Shown piece after piece: positions 25,489-34,084 of a stretch of 64,000 nucleotides of DNA. The first letter of the stretch is position 1. Every line of letters starts with the position of its first letter. The notes beneath the pieces were generated by a model that searched no databases, was not told the origin of the DNA, and was given only the letters and a program-made list of their open reading frames with translations. Source of the stretch: Sphingobacterium humi (lineage in GTDB: Bacteria; Bacteroidota; Bacteroidia; Sphingobacteriales; Sphingobacteriaceae); assembly GCF_009768885.1 (NCBI RefSeq), contig NZ_WSQA01000012.1, positions 62,001 through 126,000 of the forward strand. The letters are read 5' to 3'. The position numbers and the translations under genes were made by a program.

Positions 25489-26631
25489 ATGGCAAAAGAT
25501 TTTTATGGGGATTTACGCTTAGGGATTCTAGGTGGCGGCCAATTAGGTCGGATGTTGATCCAGGAAGCAATAAATTTTAATGTAAATATCCATGTACTCG
25601 ATCCGGATCCTAATGCGCCTTGCAAGCGTTTGTGCAACCAATTTGAATGTGGCGCACTAAACGATTACGATACGGTTTATAATTTCGGGAAAGACCTAGA
25701 CATGATCACCATCGAGATTGAGAAGGTGAATGTAGACGCTTTAGAGGCTTTGGAAGCCGAAGGTGTATTGGTTTACCCTCAGGCGCGTGTCATTCGTCTG
25801 ATCCAAGATAAAGGCCTACAGAAGCAATTCTTCAAGCAGAACGATATCCCAACCTCGGCCTTCCAGTTTATTTCCAGCAAAGAGAACTTGGCCAGCACCC
25901 AAGTGGCGCTGCCTTATATCCAGAAATTGCGAAAAGATGGCTACGATGGGAAAGGTGTGAAACGCATTAACACGGTTGCCGATTTTGAGCATGCTTTCGA
26001 GGAGCCGAGCATTATTGAAGAACTGGTCGATTTTGAAAAAGAAATTGCCGTTATAGTCGCTAGAAACGATCGTGGTGATATTTCAACATTCCCGATGGTG
26101 GAGATGGAATTCAATCCACAGGCGAATCTGGTGGAGTTTTTAATCGCGCCTTCTACTTTCTCCGACGAGATTCAAGCCAAAGCAGAAACCATAGCCAAGA
26201 AAATTGCCAACGATTTACAGATTGTCGGTCTTTTAGCCGTGGAGATGTTCTTGACCAAAGACGGGGAAATTCTGGTGAACGAATTGGCACCACGTCCGCA
26301 TAACTCGGGTCACCAAACCATCGAAGGGAACTATACTTCCCAGTTTGCGCAGCATTTACGCGCCATCTTTAACCTGCCTTTAGGCAATACAGATACCCGC
26401 GCAAACGCCATTATGATTAACCTTTTAGGCGAAGAAGGCTACGAAGGGCTGGCAGAATACGAAGGTATCGAAGAGGCGTTGGCCATTGAAGGGGTCTATG
26501 TGCACCTGTATGGCAAGAAATACACCAAGCCTTTCCGTAAGATGGGCCATGTGTGCATTATCCATAGCGACCGCGCTACGGCCATTGACAATGCCCGCAA
26601 AATTCAACAATTGATCAAAGTAAAAGCATAA
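25489..26631 (+). CDS. purK: 5-(carboxyamino)imidazole ribonucleotide synthase
   Basis: This 380-residue ATP-grasp enzyme makes N5-CAIR from AIR, bicarbonate and ATP in purine synthesis. Motifs are LGILGGGQLGRML near the N-terminus, QKLRKDGYDGKGVKRI (ATP-grasp loop), EEFVDFEKEI-like EELVDFEKEIAVIVARN, and NELAPRPHNSGHQTIEG. It lies 8 bp after nuoB and 12 bp before purE, which supplies the next step. The pair purK-purE is classical; the transcript may run from the nuoA promoter since no terminator is seen after nuoB. Confidence 0.97.
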   Translation: MAKDFYGDLRLGILGGGQLGRMLIQEAINFNVNIHVLDPDPNAPCKRLCNQFECGALNDYDTVYNFGKDLDMITIEIEKVNVDALEALEAEGVLVYPQARVIRLIQDKGLQKQFFKQNDIPTSAFQFISSKENLASTQVALPYIQKLRKDGYDGKGVKRINTVADFEHAFEEPSIIEELVDFEKEIAVIVARNDRGDISTFPMVEMEFNPQANLVEFLIAPSTFSDEIQAKAETIAKKIANDLQIVGLLAVEMFLTKDGEILVNELAPRPHNSGHQTIEGNYTSQFAQHLRAIFNLPLGNTDTRANAIMINLLGEEGYEGLAEYEGIEEALAIEGVYVHLYGKKYTKPFRKMGHVCIIHSDRATAIDNARKIQQLIKVKA

Positions 26632-26643
26632 ATAAGAGATAGA

Positions 26644-27144
26644 ATGAGCAATCCTAAGGTAGGCATCATCATGGGTAGCAAGTCGGATTTACCGGTGATG
26701 CAAGATGCAATCGAAGTATTAAAATATTTAGGGGTAGATGCGGAAGTAACTATCGTTTCAGCGCACCGTACGCCAAAGCGTATGTTTGATTATGCCGAGC
26801 AGGCTGCTGGCCGTGGCATCAAGGTGATTATCGCGGGTGCAGGCGGTGCAGCGCACTTGCCGGGCATGGTGGCCTCCATCACGCATTTGCCGGTTATCGG
26901 CGTGCCAGTGAAGTCCTCCAACTCCATCGATGGTTGGGACTCCGTATTGTCTATCCTACAAATGCCGAATGGTATTCCGGTGGCTACGGTAGCTTTAAAT
27001 GCCGCAAAAAATGCCGGTATCTTAGCAGCACAGATTCTTGGAACACAGGATGAAACCGTTGCGCAGGCCATCTTGAAATTCAAAGACGAATTGAGAGAGA
27101 AGGTGGAGGAAACGGCAAAAGAAGTAGAACAACTACGATTTTAA
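26644..27144 (+). CDS. purE: N5-carboxyaminoimidazole ribonucleotide mutase
   Basis: This 166-residue class I PurE rearranges N5-CAIR to CAIR. Signature segments are [22 protein letters not shown] (active-site His), [15 protein letters not shown] and the C-terminal [14 protein letters not shown]. It follows purK at 12 bp. A perfect palindrome directly after the stop (27150-27171) faces the convergent isomerase gene. Length and motifs are normal. Confidence 0.97.
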   Translation: MSNPKVGIIMGSKSDLPVMQDAIEVLKYLGVDAEVTIVSAHRTPKRMFDYAEQAAGRGIKVIIAGAGGAAHLPGMVASITHLPVIGVPVKSSNSIDGWDSVLSILQMPNGIPVATVALNAAKNAGILAAQILGTQDETVAQAILKFKDELREKVEETAKEVEQLRF

Positions 27145-27149
27145 CAAAG

Positions 27150-27171
27150 AATGGCGGGATATCCCGCCATT
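27150..27171. terminator. Palindromic hairpin between purE and the convergent isomerase gene
   Basis: A perfect 22-bp palindrome has the core GGCGGGATATCCCGCC. It lacks a long T run on either side, so termination is inferred mainly from its position between convergent stops. Confidence 0.65.
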
Positions 27172-27172
27172 G

Positions 27173-28168
27173 CTATTTAAAAGTCTTGTTCATATAATCG
27201 AAGCTTTTCTTGACACTGGCATACTTATCGGCCATATAGATGTCGTCTTGCTCAATGAAGGCATATTTTAAATCGCTCTCGTTCGCAAAGTTCGCGAGGG
27301 TGCTGTAATTAATGCTGCCGCTTCCAACTTCGGTAAATTTGATGTCTTTCATCACCTCGGCCAGGTTCAGCGTATCTCTTTTCCCAGTTTTCTCGTCAAA
27401 CTTATTCTGATCTAAAGGGGTAGAGAAGGCGCGATCCATATCTTTCACATGCCATAGCGGGAATCTGCCTGGGTATTTCGTGAAATAGGTCTGCGGATTT
27501 TCTCCTGCTTTATTAATCCAGAACATATCCATTTCAAAGCATACTAAATCTGGCTCAGTAAAGGCTAGTAAAATATCCAAGCCCTTAGTACCGTTGCCAA
27601 ATTCTTTGAACTCCCAGAAATGGTTGTGATAGCCAATTTTAATACCCGCTTTCTTCGCCATTTCACCGGCTTTATTCAGCTGCTCGGCCATGTATTGATA
27701 CGCGGCAACATCCAGTTTATTCAAGTCGTCCATCGGCGGCACCGGCGCAATAATATACGTTTGTCCGAGGTTATGGGCTATTTCTATATACTTTTCGATG
27801 TTTTCGGTATCCTTTTGGTCTTTTTTAAGGTATTTACCCATGTCGTAATGCCCGGAATGGGTTTTCAGGTCATGATCGTTCAATACCTTCTTCAGTTCAT
27901 CGATGGGTAAGCCCCAATAGGCGTTGTTGGCCACATCTACACCAAAGGTTTCCACATGGCTATACCCAATTTTCGCCAGGTTTTTCAATACCTCGGTTGG
28001 GTTTTGCGCCAAAAGATCGCGAAGTGTAAATAATTGTATTCCTATATTTTTTAAGGGAGATCCCGAGGCTGTAGCAGCGTTTTTACAGGAAAAAAGCTGA
28101 GGGGCTAGGAGCCCGGCCATCATACCCAAGCTTGCTTGCTTGAGAAAATTGCGTCTCGACTGTGTCAT
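27173..28168 (-). CDS. Tat-exported sugar phosphate isomerase/epimerase-like protein
   Basis: This 331-residue protein has an N-terminal twin-arginine signal SRRNFLKQASLG followed by a hydrophobic stretch and LFSC, which could also be a lipobox. The rest is a TIM-barrel of the AP-endonuclease-2/xylose isomerase-like family (IGIQLFTLRDLL, SHVETFG, IGYHNHFWEF, FEMDMFWINKAG, WHVKDMD). The conserved His, Glu and Asp are likely metal ligands. It probably acts on a sugar in the periplasm. The Tat export machinery component tatC is encoded at 39005-39877. The exact substrate is unknown. Confidence 0.88.
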   Translation of the reverse strand: MTQSRRNFLKQASLGMMAGLLAPQLFSCKNAATASGSPLKNIGIQLFTLRDLLAQNPTEVLKNLAKIGYSHVETFGVDVANNAYWGLPIDELKKVLNDHDLKTHSGHYDMGKYLKKDQKDTENIEKYIEIAHNLGQTYIIAPVPPMDDLNKLDVAAYQYMAEQLNKAGEMAKKAGIKIGYHNHFWEFKEFGNGTKGLDILLAFTEPDLVCFEMDMFWINKAGENPQTYFTKYPGRFPLWHVKDMDRAFSTPLDQNKFDEKTGKRDTLNLAEVMKDIKFTEVGSGSINYSTLANFANESDLKYAFIEQDDIYMADKYASVKKSFDYMNKTFK

Positions 28169-28209
28169 ACTTTAATCAAGTTTAAGAATTCAAGATAAGT
28201 AATATTTTA

Positions 28210-28243
28210 ATAAAAAAAAGGGATTCTTTTGGTGAATCCCTTT
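28210..28243 (-). terminator. Intrinsic terminator of the pyrH-frr operon
   Basis: The stem AAAGGGATTC/GAATCCCTTT (28217-28226, 28234-28243) is followed on the minus strand by eight T, 28 bp after the frr stop. Confidence 0.9.
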
Positions 28244-28271
28244 CCTATTATGTTTTAGACGGTTGACTCGA

Positions 28272-28835
28272 TTAAACGGTCATGATGTCTTTTTCTTTCA
28301 ATTCAGCAAGCTGATCAACTTTAACGATATAAGCGTCAGTTAGTTTCTGCACTTCAGCTTCACCTTGTTTTATCTCGTCTTCAGAAGCACCGTCGTTTTT
28401 CAATTTCTTGATCGTTTCGTTCGAATCCTTACGGATGTTACGAATAGAAACGCGACCTTTTTCAGCTTCTTCTTTCACTTTTTTCACTAAATCGCGACGA
28501 CGTTCTTCTGTCAATGGAGGTACCGCCAAACGAATGATGTTACCATCGTTTTGCGGATTTAAGCCAATGTTAGAGTCAATAATCGCTTTTTCAATCGTAG
28601 ATAATAAGGATTTTTCCCAAGGCTGAACCACAATCGTACGTGCATCTGTTGTGTTGATGTTACTCACTTGTGATAAAGCAGTGGAAGAACCGTAATAATC
28701 TACATAAATTCCATCAAGCATGCCTGGGCTTGCTTTTCCAGCGCGGATTTTAGTCAGTTCCGATTCGGTATGGCTCACAGCTTTCGCCATGCCTTCTTTG
28801 CAATCGTCTAGTTGAAGTGAAATTAATTCATTCAT
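28272..28835 (-). CDS. frr: Ribosome recycling factor
   Basis: This 187-residue protein, with EF-G, splits the post-termination ribosome. It shows the family pattern: ELTKIRAGKASPGMLDGI, VNIN-like VSNINTTDARTIVVQPWEKS, NDGNIIRLAVPPLTEERRRDLVKKVKEEAEKGRVSIRNIRKDSN split over the hinge between the three-helix bundle and the small domain. It follows pyrH by 30 bp on the same strand, the common pyrH-frr pair, and ends at the terminator 28210-28243. Confidence 0.97.
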   Translation of the reverse strand: MNELISLQLDDCKEGMAKAVSHTESELTKIRAGKASPGMLDGIYVDYYGSSTALSQVSNINTTDARTIVVQPWEKSLLSTIEKAIIDSNIGLNPQNDGNIIRLAVPPLTEERRRDLVKKVKEEAEKGRVSIRNIRKDSNETIKKLKNDGASEDEIKQGEAEVQKLTDAYIVKVDQLAELKEKDIMTV

Positions 28836-28865
28836 ATCTTGATTCTAAATTATCGTATATAAATA

Positions 28866-29570
28866 TTAGCTAACAATCGTTCCAACATGCTCGCCGTTGG
28901 CCAACTTCATTAAGTTGCCTGGTTTATTCATATCGAAAACAATAATAGGTAAGTTATTTTCTTGACATAGGGTGAAGGCCGTCATATCCATCACATTCAA
29001 GCCTTTTTCGTACACTTCCGTGAAGGAGATGTGGTCGAATTTCTTCGCTGTAGGATCTTTTTCCGGATCGGCGGTATAGATACCGTCAACACGCGTACCT
29101 TTTAATACAGCATCGGCGTTGATTTCAATCGCACGCAAGGAAGCCGCTGTATCGGTGGTGAAATAAGGGTTTCCTGTGCCGGCACCGAAAATAACGATAC
29201 GTCCTTTTTCTAAGTGACGAACCGCTCTTCTACGGATAAATGGCTCGCAGATCTGCTCCATTTTAATAGCCGTTAACAAACGTGTTTTCATCCCTTCTTT
29301 TTCCAAGGCATCTTGCAAAGCCATGCTGTTGATAACCGTAGCTAGCATACCCATGTAATCGGCTTGTACCCGATCCATTCCTGCTTTCTCAGCACTTAGG
29401 CCACGGTAGATATTACCACCACCGATAACGATAGCGATTTCCATGCCTAGACTATGAAGTTCTTGAATGTCTTTTGCGTATTGCTGAACGCGATTAATGT
29501 CGATTCCGTAGCTTTGTTCACCCATCAAAGCTTCTCCGCTGAGTTTTAGTAGGATGCGTTTGTATTTCAT
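28866..29570 (-). CDS. pyrH: UMP kinase
   Basis: The protein has 234 residues from the chosen ATG at 29570 ([15 protein letters not shown]); an in-frame extension to 29594 adds eight residues not seen in the family. It phosphorylates UMP to UDP and belongs to the amino-acid-kinase fold. Motifs are [40 protein letters not shown] and [26 protein letters not shown] -7 element lies 29 nt upstream. It is the first gene of the pyrH-frr operon. Confidence 0.96.
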   Translation of the reverse strand: MKYKRILLKLSGEALMGEQSYGIDINRVQQYAKDIQELHSLGMEIAIVIGGGNIYRGLSAEKAGMDRVQADYMGMLATVINSMALQDALEKEGMKTRLLTAIKMEQICEPFIRRRAVRHLEKGRIVIFGAGTGNPYFTTDTAASLRAIEINADAVLKGTRVDGIYTADPEKDPTAKKFDHISFTEVYEKGLNVMDMTAFTLCQENNLPIIVFDMNKPGNLMKLANGEHVGTIVS

Positions 29571-29598
29571 ATTTGATTTTTGGAGTATTCCCAAAAGC

Positions 29599-29606
29599 CA
29601 AAGATA
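29599..29606 (-). promoter_or_regulatory. -7 promoter element TATCTTTG for pyrH-frr
   Basis: The minus-strand TATCTTTG fits TAnnTTTG, with its 3' edge 28 nt before the pyrH start codon. It lies between pyrH and the bshA stop. Confidence 0.55.
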
Positions 29607-29623
29607 TAATTTTTTACCTTGCT

Positions 29624-30772
29624 TTAACGAGTTTTATTTTCATTTTTTAAGTTCTCGATTACCTCCGCATAAAATTCTTCGTAGTAAGGAACTATTTTCG
29701 TCAACTCGAAATCCTGCGCCCTGATTAAGGCATTCTCCTTGAATTGCGCCAAGGTAGCATCGTCTTTTAAAATGCGGATGGCATTTTCAGCCATGCTGTC
29801 AATATCGCCCACATCACTTAAAAAGCCACTGAACCCCTGCTTATTCAATTCCGGCAAACCGCCTGTATTCGAAGAGATCACCGGCACTTTGCAGGCCATG
29901 GCTTCCAAGGCTGCCAAGCCGAAACTTTCCGAACCCGAAGGCATCAGGAATAAGTCGGCAATGGATAAGATTTCCTCAATGGCATCCTGCTTTCCTAAAA
30001 AGCGAATCACATCGCAAATGCCCAGGTCGCGCGCCAATTCTTCCGCATTCCGACGCTCCGGACCATCCCCAACCATTAATAGTTTACTGGGAATAACCTG
30101 GTTTATTTTCTCGAAAATACGAACCACATCTTCCACGCGTTTTACCTTTCTAAAGTTAGAGGTATGCACCAAAATACGCTCATTGTCCGGGGCAATGGCC
30201 TTTTTGAAGTGCTCGTGGTTTTTATTGCTGAATCGCTTCAGGTCGATAAAATTCGGGATGACTTTAATGTCGCGAGAGATGTCGAAGAACTTAAGCGTCT
30301 GTTCTTTCAAGTTTTCAGAAACTGTGGTTACCCCATCGGATTGATTGATGGAGAAGGTGACCACCGGACTAAAGCTTTTATCTTTGCCTACCAAGGTAAT
30401 ATCGGTTCCGTGTAGGGTGGTAACAACGGGAATGTCGATGCCATAGGTTTTTAAAATCTGCTTGGCCAAAAAGGCTACCGAAGCATGCGGAATGGCATAG
30501 TGCACATGCAATAGGTCTAATTTCTCGAACCGTACCACATCAACCATCTTACTGGCTAAAGCTGTTTCGTAAGGCGGAAAATCAAAAAGGGGATACTGCG
30601 CCATGGATACCTCGTGGTAAAATAGATTTTCAGAGAAGAAATCTAAACGCGCAGGTTGACTGTAGGTGATGAAATGTACTTGATGTCCGTTATTTGCTAA
30701 GGCTTTTCCTAACTCGGTGGCAACAACACCACTTCCTCCAAACGTGGGATAGCAAACGATTCCTATTTTCAT
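29624..30772 (-). CDS. bshA: N-acetyl-alpha-D-glucosaminyl L-malate synthase (bacillithiol synthesis)
   Basis: About 382 residues from the ATG at 30772 ([16 protein letters not shown]), the family start; the extension to 30826 is not conserved. This GT4 glycosyltransferase joins GlcNAc from UDP-GlcNAc to L-malate, the first step of bacillithiol synthesis. Motifs are [46 protein letters not shown] and the GT4 donor-site [17 protein letters not shown]. The gene is divergent from arfB. bshB and bshC are not in the window. It indicates a bacillithiol-using redox system, as known in many Bacteroidota. Confidence 0.93.
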   Translation of the reverse strand: MKIGIVCYPTFGGSGVVATELGKALANNGHQVHFITYSQPARLDFFSENLFYHEVSMAQYPLFDFPPYETALASKMVDVVRFEKLDLLHVHYAIPHASVAFLAKQILKTYGIDIPVVTTLHGTDITLVGKDKSFSPVVTFSINQSDGVTTVSENLKEQTLKFFDISRDIKVIPNFIDLKRFSNKNHEHFKKAIAPDNERILVHTSNFRKVKRVEDVVRIFEKINQVIPSKLLMVGDGPERRNAEELARDLGICDVIRFLGKQDAIEEILSIADLFLMPSGSESFGLAALEAMACKVPVISSNTGGLPELNKQGFSGFLSDVGDIDSMAENAIRILKDDATLAQFKENALIRAQDFELTKIVPYYEEFYAEVIENLKNENKTR

Positions 30773-30864
30773 ATGTATGTATTCTTCCCCTAAAGATAAT
30801 GATGCTTTTAGAATTGGAAGGAACAATTTTTACAAGAATGGAAAATATCTTATTTTTATTACAA

Positions 30865-31275
30865 ATGAATGAACAAAAAACGAAGCTGCTGGCCGAACTC
30901 AAGTTTAAGACCGCCAGAGCAGGAGGGAAGGGTGGACAGCATGTCAATAAGGTTTCTTCAAAGGTAATGCTGATTTGGCCCCTAGCGGAATCTGCCTGTT
31001 TCAATGCCGAACAAAAGGAATTATTGCAAGCACGTCTCGAAAATAGAATCAATAAAGCCGGCGAGTTTTTTTTGGAAGCATCTACCGATCGAAGTCAGCT
31101 GGCCAATAAGGAAATTGCTATCGACCGCTTTTTTAACCTGTTGGAAGACGCCCTAAAAGTGGATAAACCTAGAAAGAAAACCAAAATCCCGAAAGCTAAA
31201 GTGCTGGAAAGACTGGATAGAAAAAAGAAACAAGCGCAAAAGAAGGCGGATCGGGGGAATAGATTTGAGATGTGA
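30865..31275 (+). CDS. arfB: Alternative ribosome-rescue factor (ArfB/YaeJ, release-factor-like)
   Basis: The protein has 136 residues from the ATG at 30865 (MNEQKTKLLAEL); the frame extends back into bshA but that part is not family-like. It has the catalytic GGQ at residues 23-25 within ARAGGKGGQHVNKV and a basic C-terminal tail (KKQAQKKADRGNRFEM) that in ArfB enters the mRNA channel of stalled ribosomes. It hydrolyses peptidyl-tRNA on ribosomes lacking a stop codon. It is divergent from bshA with a 92-bp shared promoter region. A repeat-rich gap follows. Confidence 0.92.
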   Translation: MNEQKTKLLAELKFKTARAGGKGGQHVNKVSSKVMLIWPLAESACFNAEQKELLQARLENRINKAGEFFLEASTDRSQLANKEIAIDRFFNLLEDALKVDKPRKKTKIPKAKVLERLDRKKKQAQKKADRGNRFEM

Positions 31276-31346
31276 GCTGTGAGAGCTGGGGGGATATAAG
31301 GGGGGTATGGGGTTATCATCGTGCTGGCGTCGTATTGTCATCGTGC

Positions 31347-31384
31347 TGTCATCGTGAGCGGAGTCGAACGACTGGTACGTCAGT
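31347..31384 (+). repeat. Palindrome-containing repeat, forward copy
   Basis: It contains GTGAGCGGAGTCGAACGACT and GGTACGTCAGTGCAAT, the same order as the copy at 6855-6900. The inner AGTCGAACGACT can fold as a short hairpin. Confidence 0.75.
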
Positions 31385-31604
31385 GCAATCAATTATACTT
31401 ACCAAGTTTATAATCAATTACCTAAATAATCATATCGTTGCTTTATGAGTAAGGGATTAGTATGTAATAATTGAAAATTAAAAGATTTTTCAAAGGGGCT
31501 GAATGCTCCTTTTTTTGTACTATGATAAAAGGGGGAATCGCTTTAGTAATGCTCTTTGCAAAGCACATGATCTTCCCTTTTACATCTTTTGCTACGCCCT
31601 TGCC

Positions 31605-31637
31605 AAAGGGGTTTGAAAGGGGAGTGAAAGGGGTGAG
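31605..31637 (-). repeat. Three-unit 11-bp tandem repeat, copy B
   Basis: The minus strand reads CTCACCCCTTT, CACTCCCCTTT, CAAACCCCTTT, identical over all 33 bp to 7141-7173 but in the opposite orientation. Confidence 0.85.
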
Positions 31638-31732
31638 AAAGGGAAGTAAAATGGGAGTGACTAAAATCATTGCTGTGAAAATGCCCTGACACCTCATGCT
31701 TTGATAATATTAAAGAAGATAAATAGGATTGA

Positions 31733-31773
31733 TTGCACTGACGTACCAGTTATTCGACTCCGCTACCAATGAT
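31733..31773 (-). repeat. Palindrome-containing repeat, inverted copy (degenerate)
   Basis: It reads CACTGACGTACCAGT followed by TATTCGACTCCGCT on the plus strand; several differences from the other copies near its outer end. Confidence 0.7.
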
Positions 31774-31820
31774 ATGTTTTTGCAAAACACTGTAAGTAAG
31801 GTGTTTATGTATTATGGTTT

Positions 31821-31860
31821 GTATTGACGTACCAGTCGTTCGACTCCGCTCACGATGACA
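31821..31860 (-). repeat. Palindrome-containing repeat, inverted copy
   Basis: It reads TTGACGTACCAGTCGTTCGA then CTCCGCTCACGATGACA, almost the exact reverse complement of the copy at 31347-31384. Confidence 0.75.
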
Positions 31861-32027
31861 ATACGATGACAAAACGTAATAGAAAGCGTGCCGTAGTTTG
31901 CTAGCAAAGTTTAACAAGCAATGCTACTTCATGTCATCACCGTCCAATAAATTTTGCAAACATTTTACCCCCTCAGGATGACATGTTTTTGTAATAGATT
32001 GTTAATTAATGCGGTATGTATGATTGA

Positions 32028-32068
32028 TTGCACTGACGTACCAATCCTTCGACTTCGCTCAGGATGAC
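32028..32068 (-). repeat. Palindrome-containing repeat, inverted divergent copy
   Basis: It starts TTGCACTGACGTACCA like the others but ends CCTTCGACTTCGCTCAGGAT, a variant of the same repeat core. Confidence 0.7.
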
Positions 32069-32112
32069 AAAAAATTCAAAATAAAGATCATAAAAGTGTT
32101 GTTAATCCCCCC

Positions 32113-32382
32113 TTACCTGTTTAAAACCTTAATCTCTTCTTGTAGTTTTTCGATGCGGTCGATGAGGTGTTGCACCACTTCTATCCCTTGCACATTCAGT
32201 TCCAACTCGTAATGCCAATTGGAGAATCGTTCGATTTGCGGAATCTGTTCTTCTTCGATAAATTCTTGCTCTTCTTGAATGATGATTTCAATGAGTCCGT
32301 TTTGGTGAAGCTCTTGAATAAAGGTATGCTCAATCCTTCCCGAGCGGCAGATGTCTATTACTTTAAATAATGTCTTTTCCAT
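32113..32382 (-). CDS. CbpM-like chaperone modulator (MerR-type HTH fold)
   Basis: This 89-residue protein follows the DnaJ-type gene by 3 bp. It has the CbpM pattern: a degenerate helix-turn-helix (VIDICRSGRIEHTFIQELHQNGLI), an acidic stretch QEEQEFIEEEQI, LELNVQGIEVVQHLIDRIEKLQEEI at the C-terminus. By homology it binds the J domain of the CbpA-type co-chaperone and modulates it. The gene pair and the length support the call. It ends just before the repeat-rich gap with no clear terminator. Confidence 0.85.
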   Translation of the reverse strand: MEKTLFKVIDICRSGRIEHTFIQELHQNGLIEIIIQEEQEFIEEEQIPQIERFSNWHYELELNVQGIEVVQHLIDRIEKLQEEIKVLNR

Positions 32383-32385
32383 GGT

Positions 32386-33312
32386 CTACTTGATTGAGTC
32401 AGCAAATTGTTGAAACAGCTTCTTTTGTTCTTCGGTCAAGTTTTTAGGCATTTCTACCTGCACCTCGCCGTACAAGTCCCCAAAGCTGCCTTCTTTTTTA
32501 TAAACCGGGTAGCCTTTACCTTTTAAACGTATTTTGGCGCCATTTTGTGTTTCCGGTTTTATTTTAACGTTTATTTTTCCGTTTAGCGTTTCTACCAGGG
32601 TATCACCACCCAGTACAGCGGTAGGGAGGTCAATCTTTACCTGAGTATACAGATCGCTGCCTTTGCGTTGGAAACGCGGATCAGGTTTAATAGAGAAGGT
32701 GATGTATAAGTCGCCGTTTGGCCCACCATTCATCCCTTCGGCACCTTGCCCTTTTAATCGAATTTTCTGTCCGTCTTCTACGCCTGCGGGTATGGTGATT
32801 CGGATGTTCTTACCGTTCACCGTGAAGGTTTGCTGATGGGTTTGTGAAGCTTGCAAGAGGGTTAGCTCCAGTGCGCTATTGTAGTCTTGCCCACGGAAGG
32901 CACCGCCACGCCGGTTGGAGCTGCGCCCGGAGAAGCGACTGCCGAAGAGCTCCTCGAAAAAGTCGGAATATTCACCGGTATCGTAGTTGCCATCGTAGTT
33001 AAAGTCGTATCCCTGGAATGGGTTTTGGCCGCCACGGCCGGCATTCGAGCGCGCATATTGCTGTTGTGCTTTTTCATATTCCTCGCCATGCTTCCAGTTT
33101 TCGCCATATTGGTCATATTTTTTCCGCTTTTCAGGATCCGTCAATACCTCATTGGCTTCGTTAATTTCCTGGAATTTCTTCTTGGCTTCCTCGTCGTTCG
33201 GGTTTAAATCCGGGTGGAATTTACGGGCCAATTTGCGGTAAGCTTTTTTGATATCGTCCTGGCTGGCCGATTTATCCAATCCCAATACTTTATAATAATC
33301 TAAAAACGCCAT
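32386..33312 (-). CDS. DnaJ-family co-chaperone, CbpA type (no zinc finger)
   Basis: The protein has about 308 residues from the ATG at 33312 ([12 protein letters not shown]); an extension to 33375 is not part of the J domain. The J domain (1-70) contains the HPD motif (KFHPDLNP). A Gly/Phe-rich linker ([17 protein letters not shown]) and the two-part DnaJ C-terminal substrate-binding domain follow. The four-repeat Cys zinc finger of DnaJ is absent, as in CbpA. It delivers substrates to DnaK and stimulates its ATPase. The downstream CbpM-like gene is 3 bp away. Confidence 0.93.
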   Translation of the reverse strand: MAFLDYYKVLGLDKSASQDDIKKAYRKLARKFHPDLNPNDEEAKKKFQEINEANEVLTDPEKRKKYDQYGENWKHGEEYEKAQQQYARSNAGRGGQNPFQGYDFNYDGNYDTGEYSDFFEELFGSRFSGRSSNRRGGAFRGQDYNSALELTLLQASQTHQQTFTVNGKNIRITIPAGVEDGQKIRLKGQGAEGMNGGPNGDLYITFSIKPDPRFQRKGSDLYTQVKIDLPTAVLGGDTLVETLNGKINVKIKPETQNGAKIRLKGKGYPVYKKEGSFGDLYGEVQVEMPKNLTEEQKKLFQQFADSIK

Positions 33313-33372
33313 ATAGCTTCTTGGTTTATGATTAAACAGGTCGTTTGTGTAATTGTTTGTATGCTTTACCTT

Positions 33373-33380
33373 CAAATTTA
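33373..33380 (-). promoter_or_regulatory. -7 promoter element TAAATTTG for the cbpA-like operon
   Basis: The minus-strand TAAATTTG fits TAnnTTTG about 60 nt upstream of the chosen start. It lies just upstream of the longest-frame start (33375), which supports the shorter start at 33312. Confidence 0.5.
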
Positions 33381-33453
33381 CAACCTATTAGGGGATTTAA
33401 AAAGGCCTTAACGAAACAATATCGCTTACGGACTGTTACTCTAAAAAAGCAAT

Positions 33454-34011
33454 ATGATGAACACTAATAGACTTTCAAAAGCGATGGAAGCGTCGCTGAT
33501 CAAACAGATGACCAAGGAAAATCAAGCCTCACAAATTTACCTTTCACTCGGTATTTGGGCGGACACGAAAGGGTATGGAGGTATTGCTAACTTTTTGTTT
33601 CGCCATGCGCAGGAAGAGCGTAATCATTCCATTAAAATTATGATGTATATTTTAGAGCGTGGTGGTACGCCCGTGGTGGAAGCCGTGGAAGCACCGAAGC
33701 GACAACCCAAGAATATTACAGACTGTTTTAATATGGTTTTTGAACATGAGGTTGACAATACCAATGCGATTTATGGTTTAGTGAACCAATCCATGGAAGA
33801 AAAGGATTGGGCCACGTGGAACTTTGCCCAATGGTTTGTGAAGGAACAAATTGAAGAAGAGAAACTGGCTTTAGAATTAATTGATAAATTGAAGATTGCC
33901 GGTGGAGACCGTGCCTCAGATGAGTCGCTCTTTGCTTTAGATAAGTATTTGGAGACGAAGCCTGATGAGGTTCCTTTATCGCGGGATGCAACAGCAGAAA
34001 ACCCGGAATAA
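33454..34011 (+). CDS. Ferritin (non-heme, FtnA-like)
   Basis: This 185-residue four-helix-bundle protein stores iron. Ferroxidase-type residues are seen in MTKENQASQIYLSLGIW, RHAQEERNHSIKIMMYI (the ExxH pair) and QWFVKEQIEEEKLALELIDKL. Like bacterial ferritins it has a central FEHEVDNTNAIYGLVNQS helix. The start is an ATG doublet (33454/33457). It is divergent from the cbpA-like gene and monocistronic, ending at the strong bidirectional terminator 34030-34070. Confidence 0.95.
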   Translation: MMNTNRLSKAMEASLIKQMTKENQASQIYLSLGIWADTKGYGGIANFLFRHAQEERNHSIKIMMYILERGGTPVVEAVEAPKRQPKNITDCFNMVFEHEVDNTNAIYGLVNQSMEEKDWATWNFAQWFVKEQIEEEKLALELIDKLKIAGGDRASDESLFALDKYLETKPDEVPLSRDATAENPE

Positions 34012-34029
34012 GCGGGTAAAAACTTGGAA

Positions 34030-34070
34030 AAAACTATAGGGTTGCCCACATCGGGCAACCCTATAGTTTT
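34030..34070. terminator. Strong bidirectional terminator
   Basis: An 18-bp perfect stem (34030-34047 and 34053-34070) with GGGTTGCCC/GGGCAACCC core and A/T runs at both ends lies between the ferritin gene (+) and the hypothetical gene at 34085 (-). Confidence 0.9.
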
Positions 34071-34084
34071 TATATCGCGCTAGC

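Larger units (their letters stand above)
31276..32112. repeat. Repeat-rich non-coding gap
   Basis: This 837-bp region has no supportable gene. It holds four copies of the GTCGAA...CGTCAGT repeat family (31347-31384, 31733-31773, 31821-31860 and 32028-32068) and an exact copy of the 33-bp 11-mer array (31605-31637). Reading frames such as 31443-31697 are translations of these repeats. Confidence 0.8.

Noticed and set aside
29739..30344. 201-residue plus-strand frame antisense to bshA
   Set aside because: It is the complement of a strongly conserved gene, Ser/Lys-rich and without a family; typical shadow frame.
31443..31697. 84-residue minus-strand frame in the second repeat gap
   Set aside because: Translation of the 33-bp repeat plus low-complexity sequence; no start context, promoter or family match.
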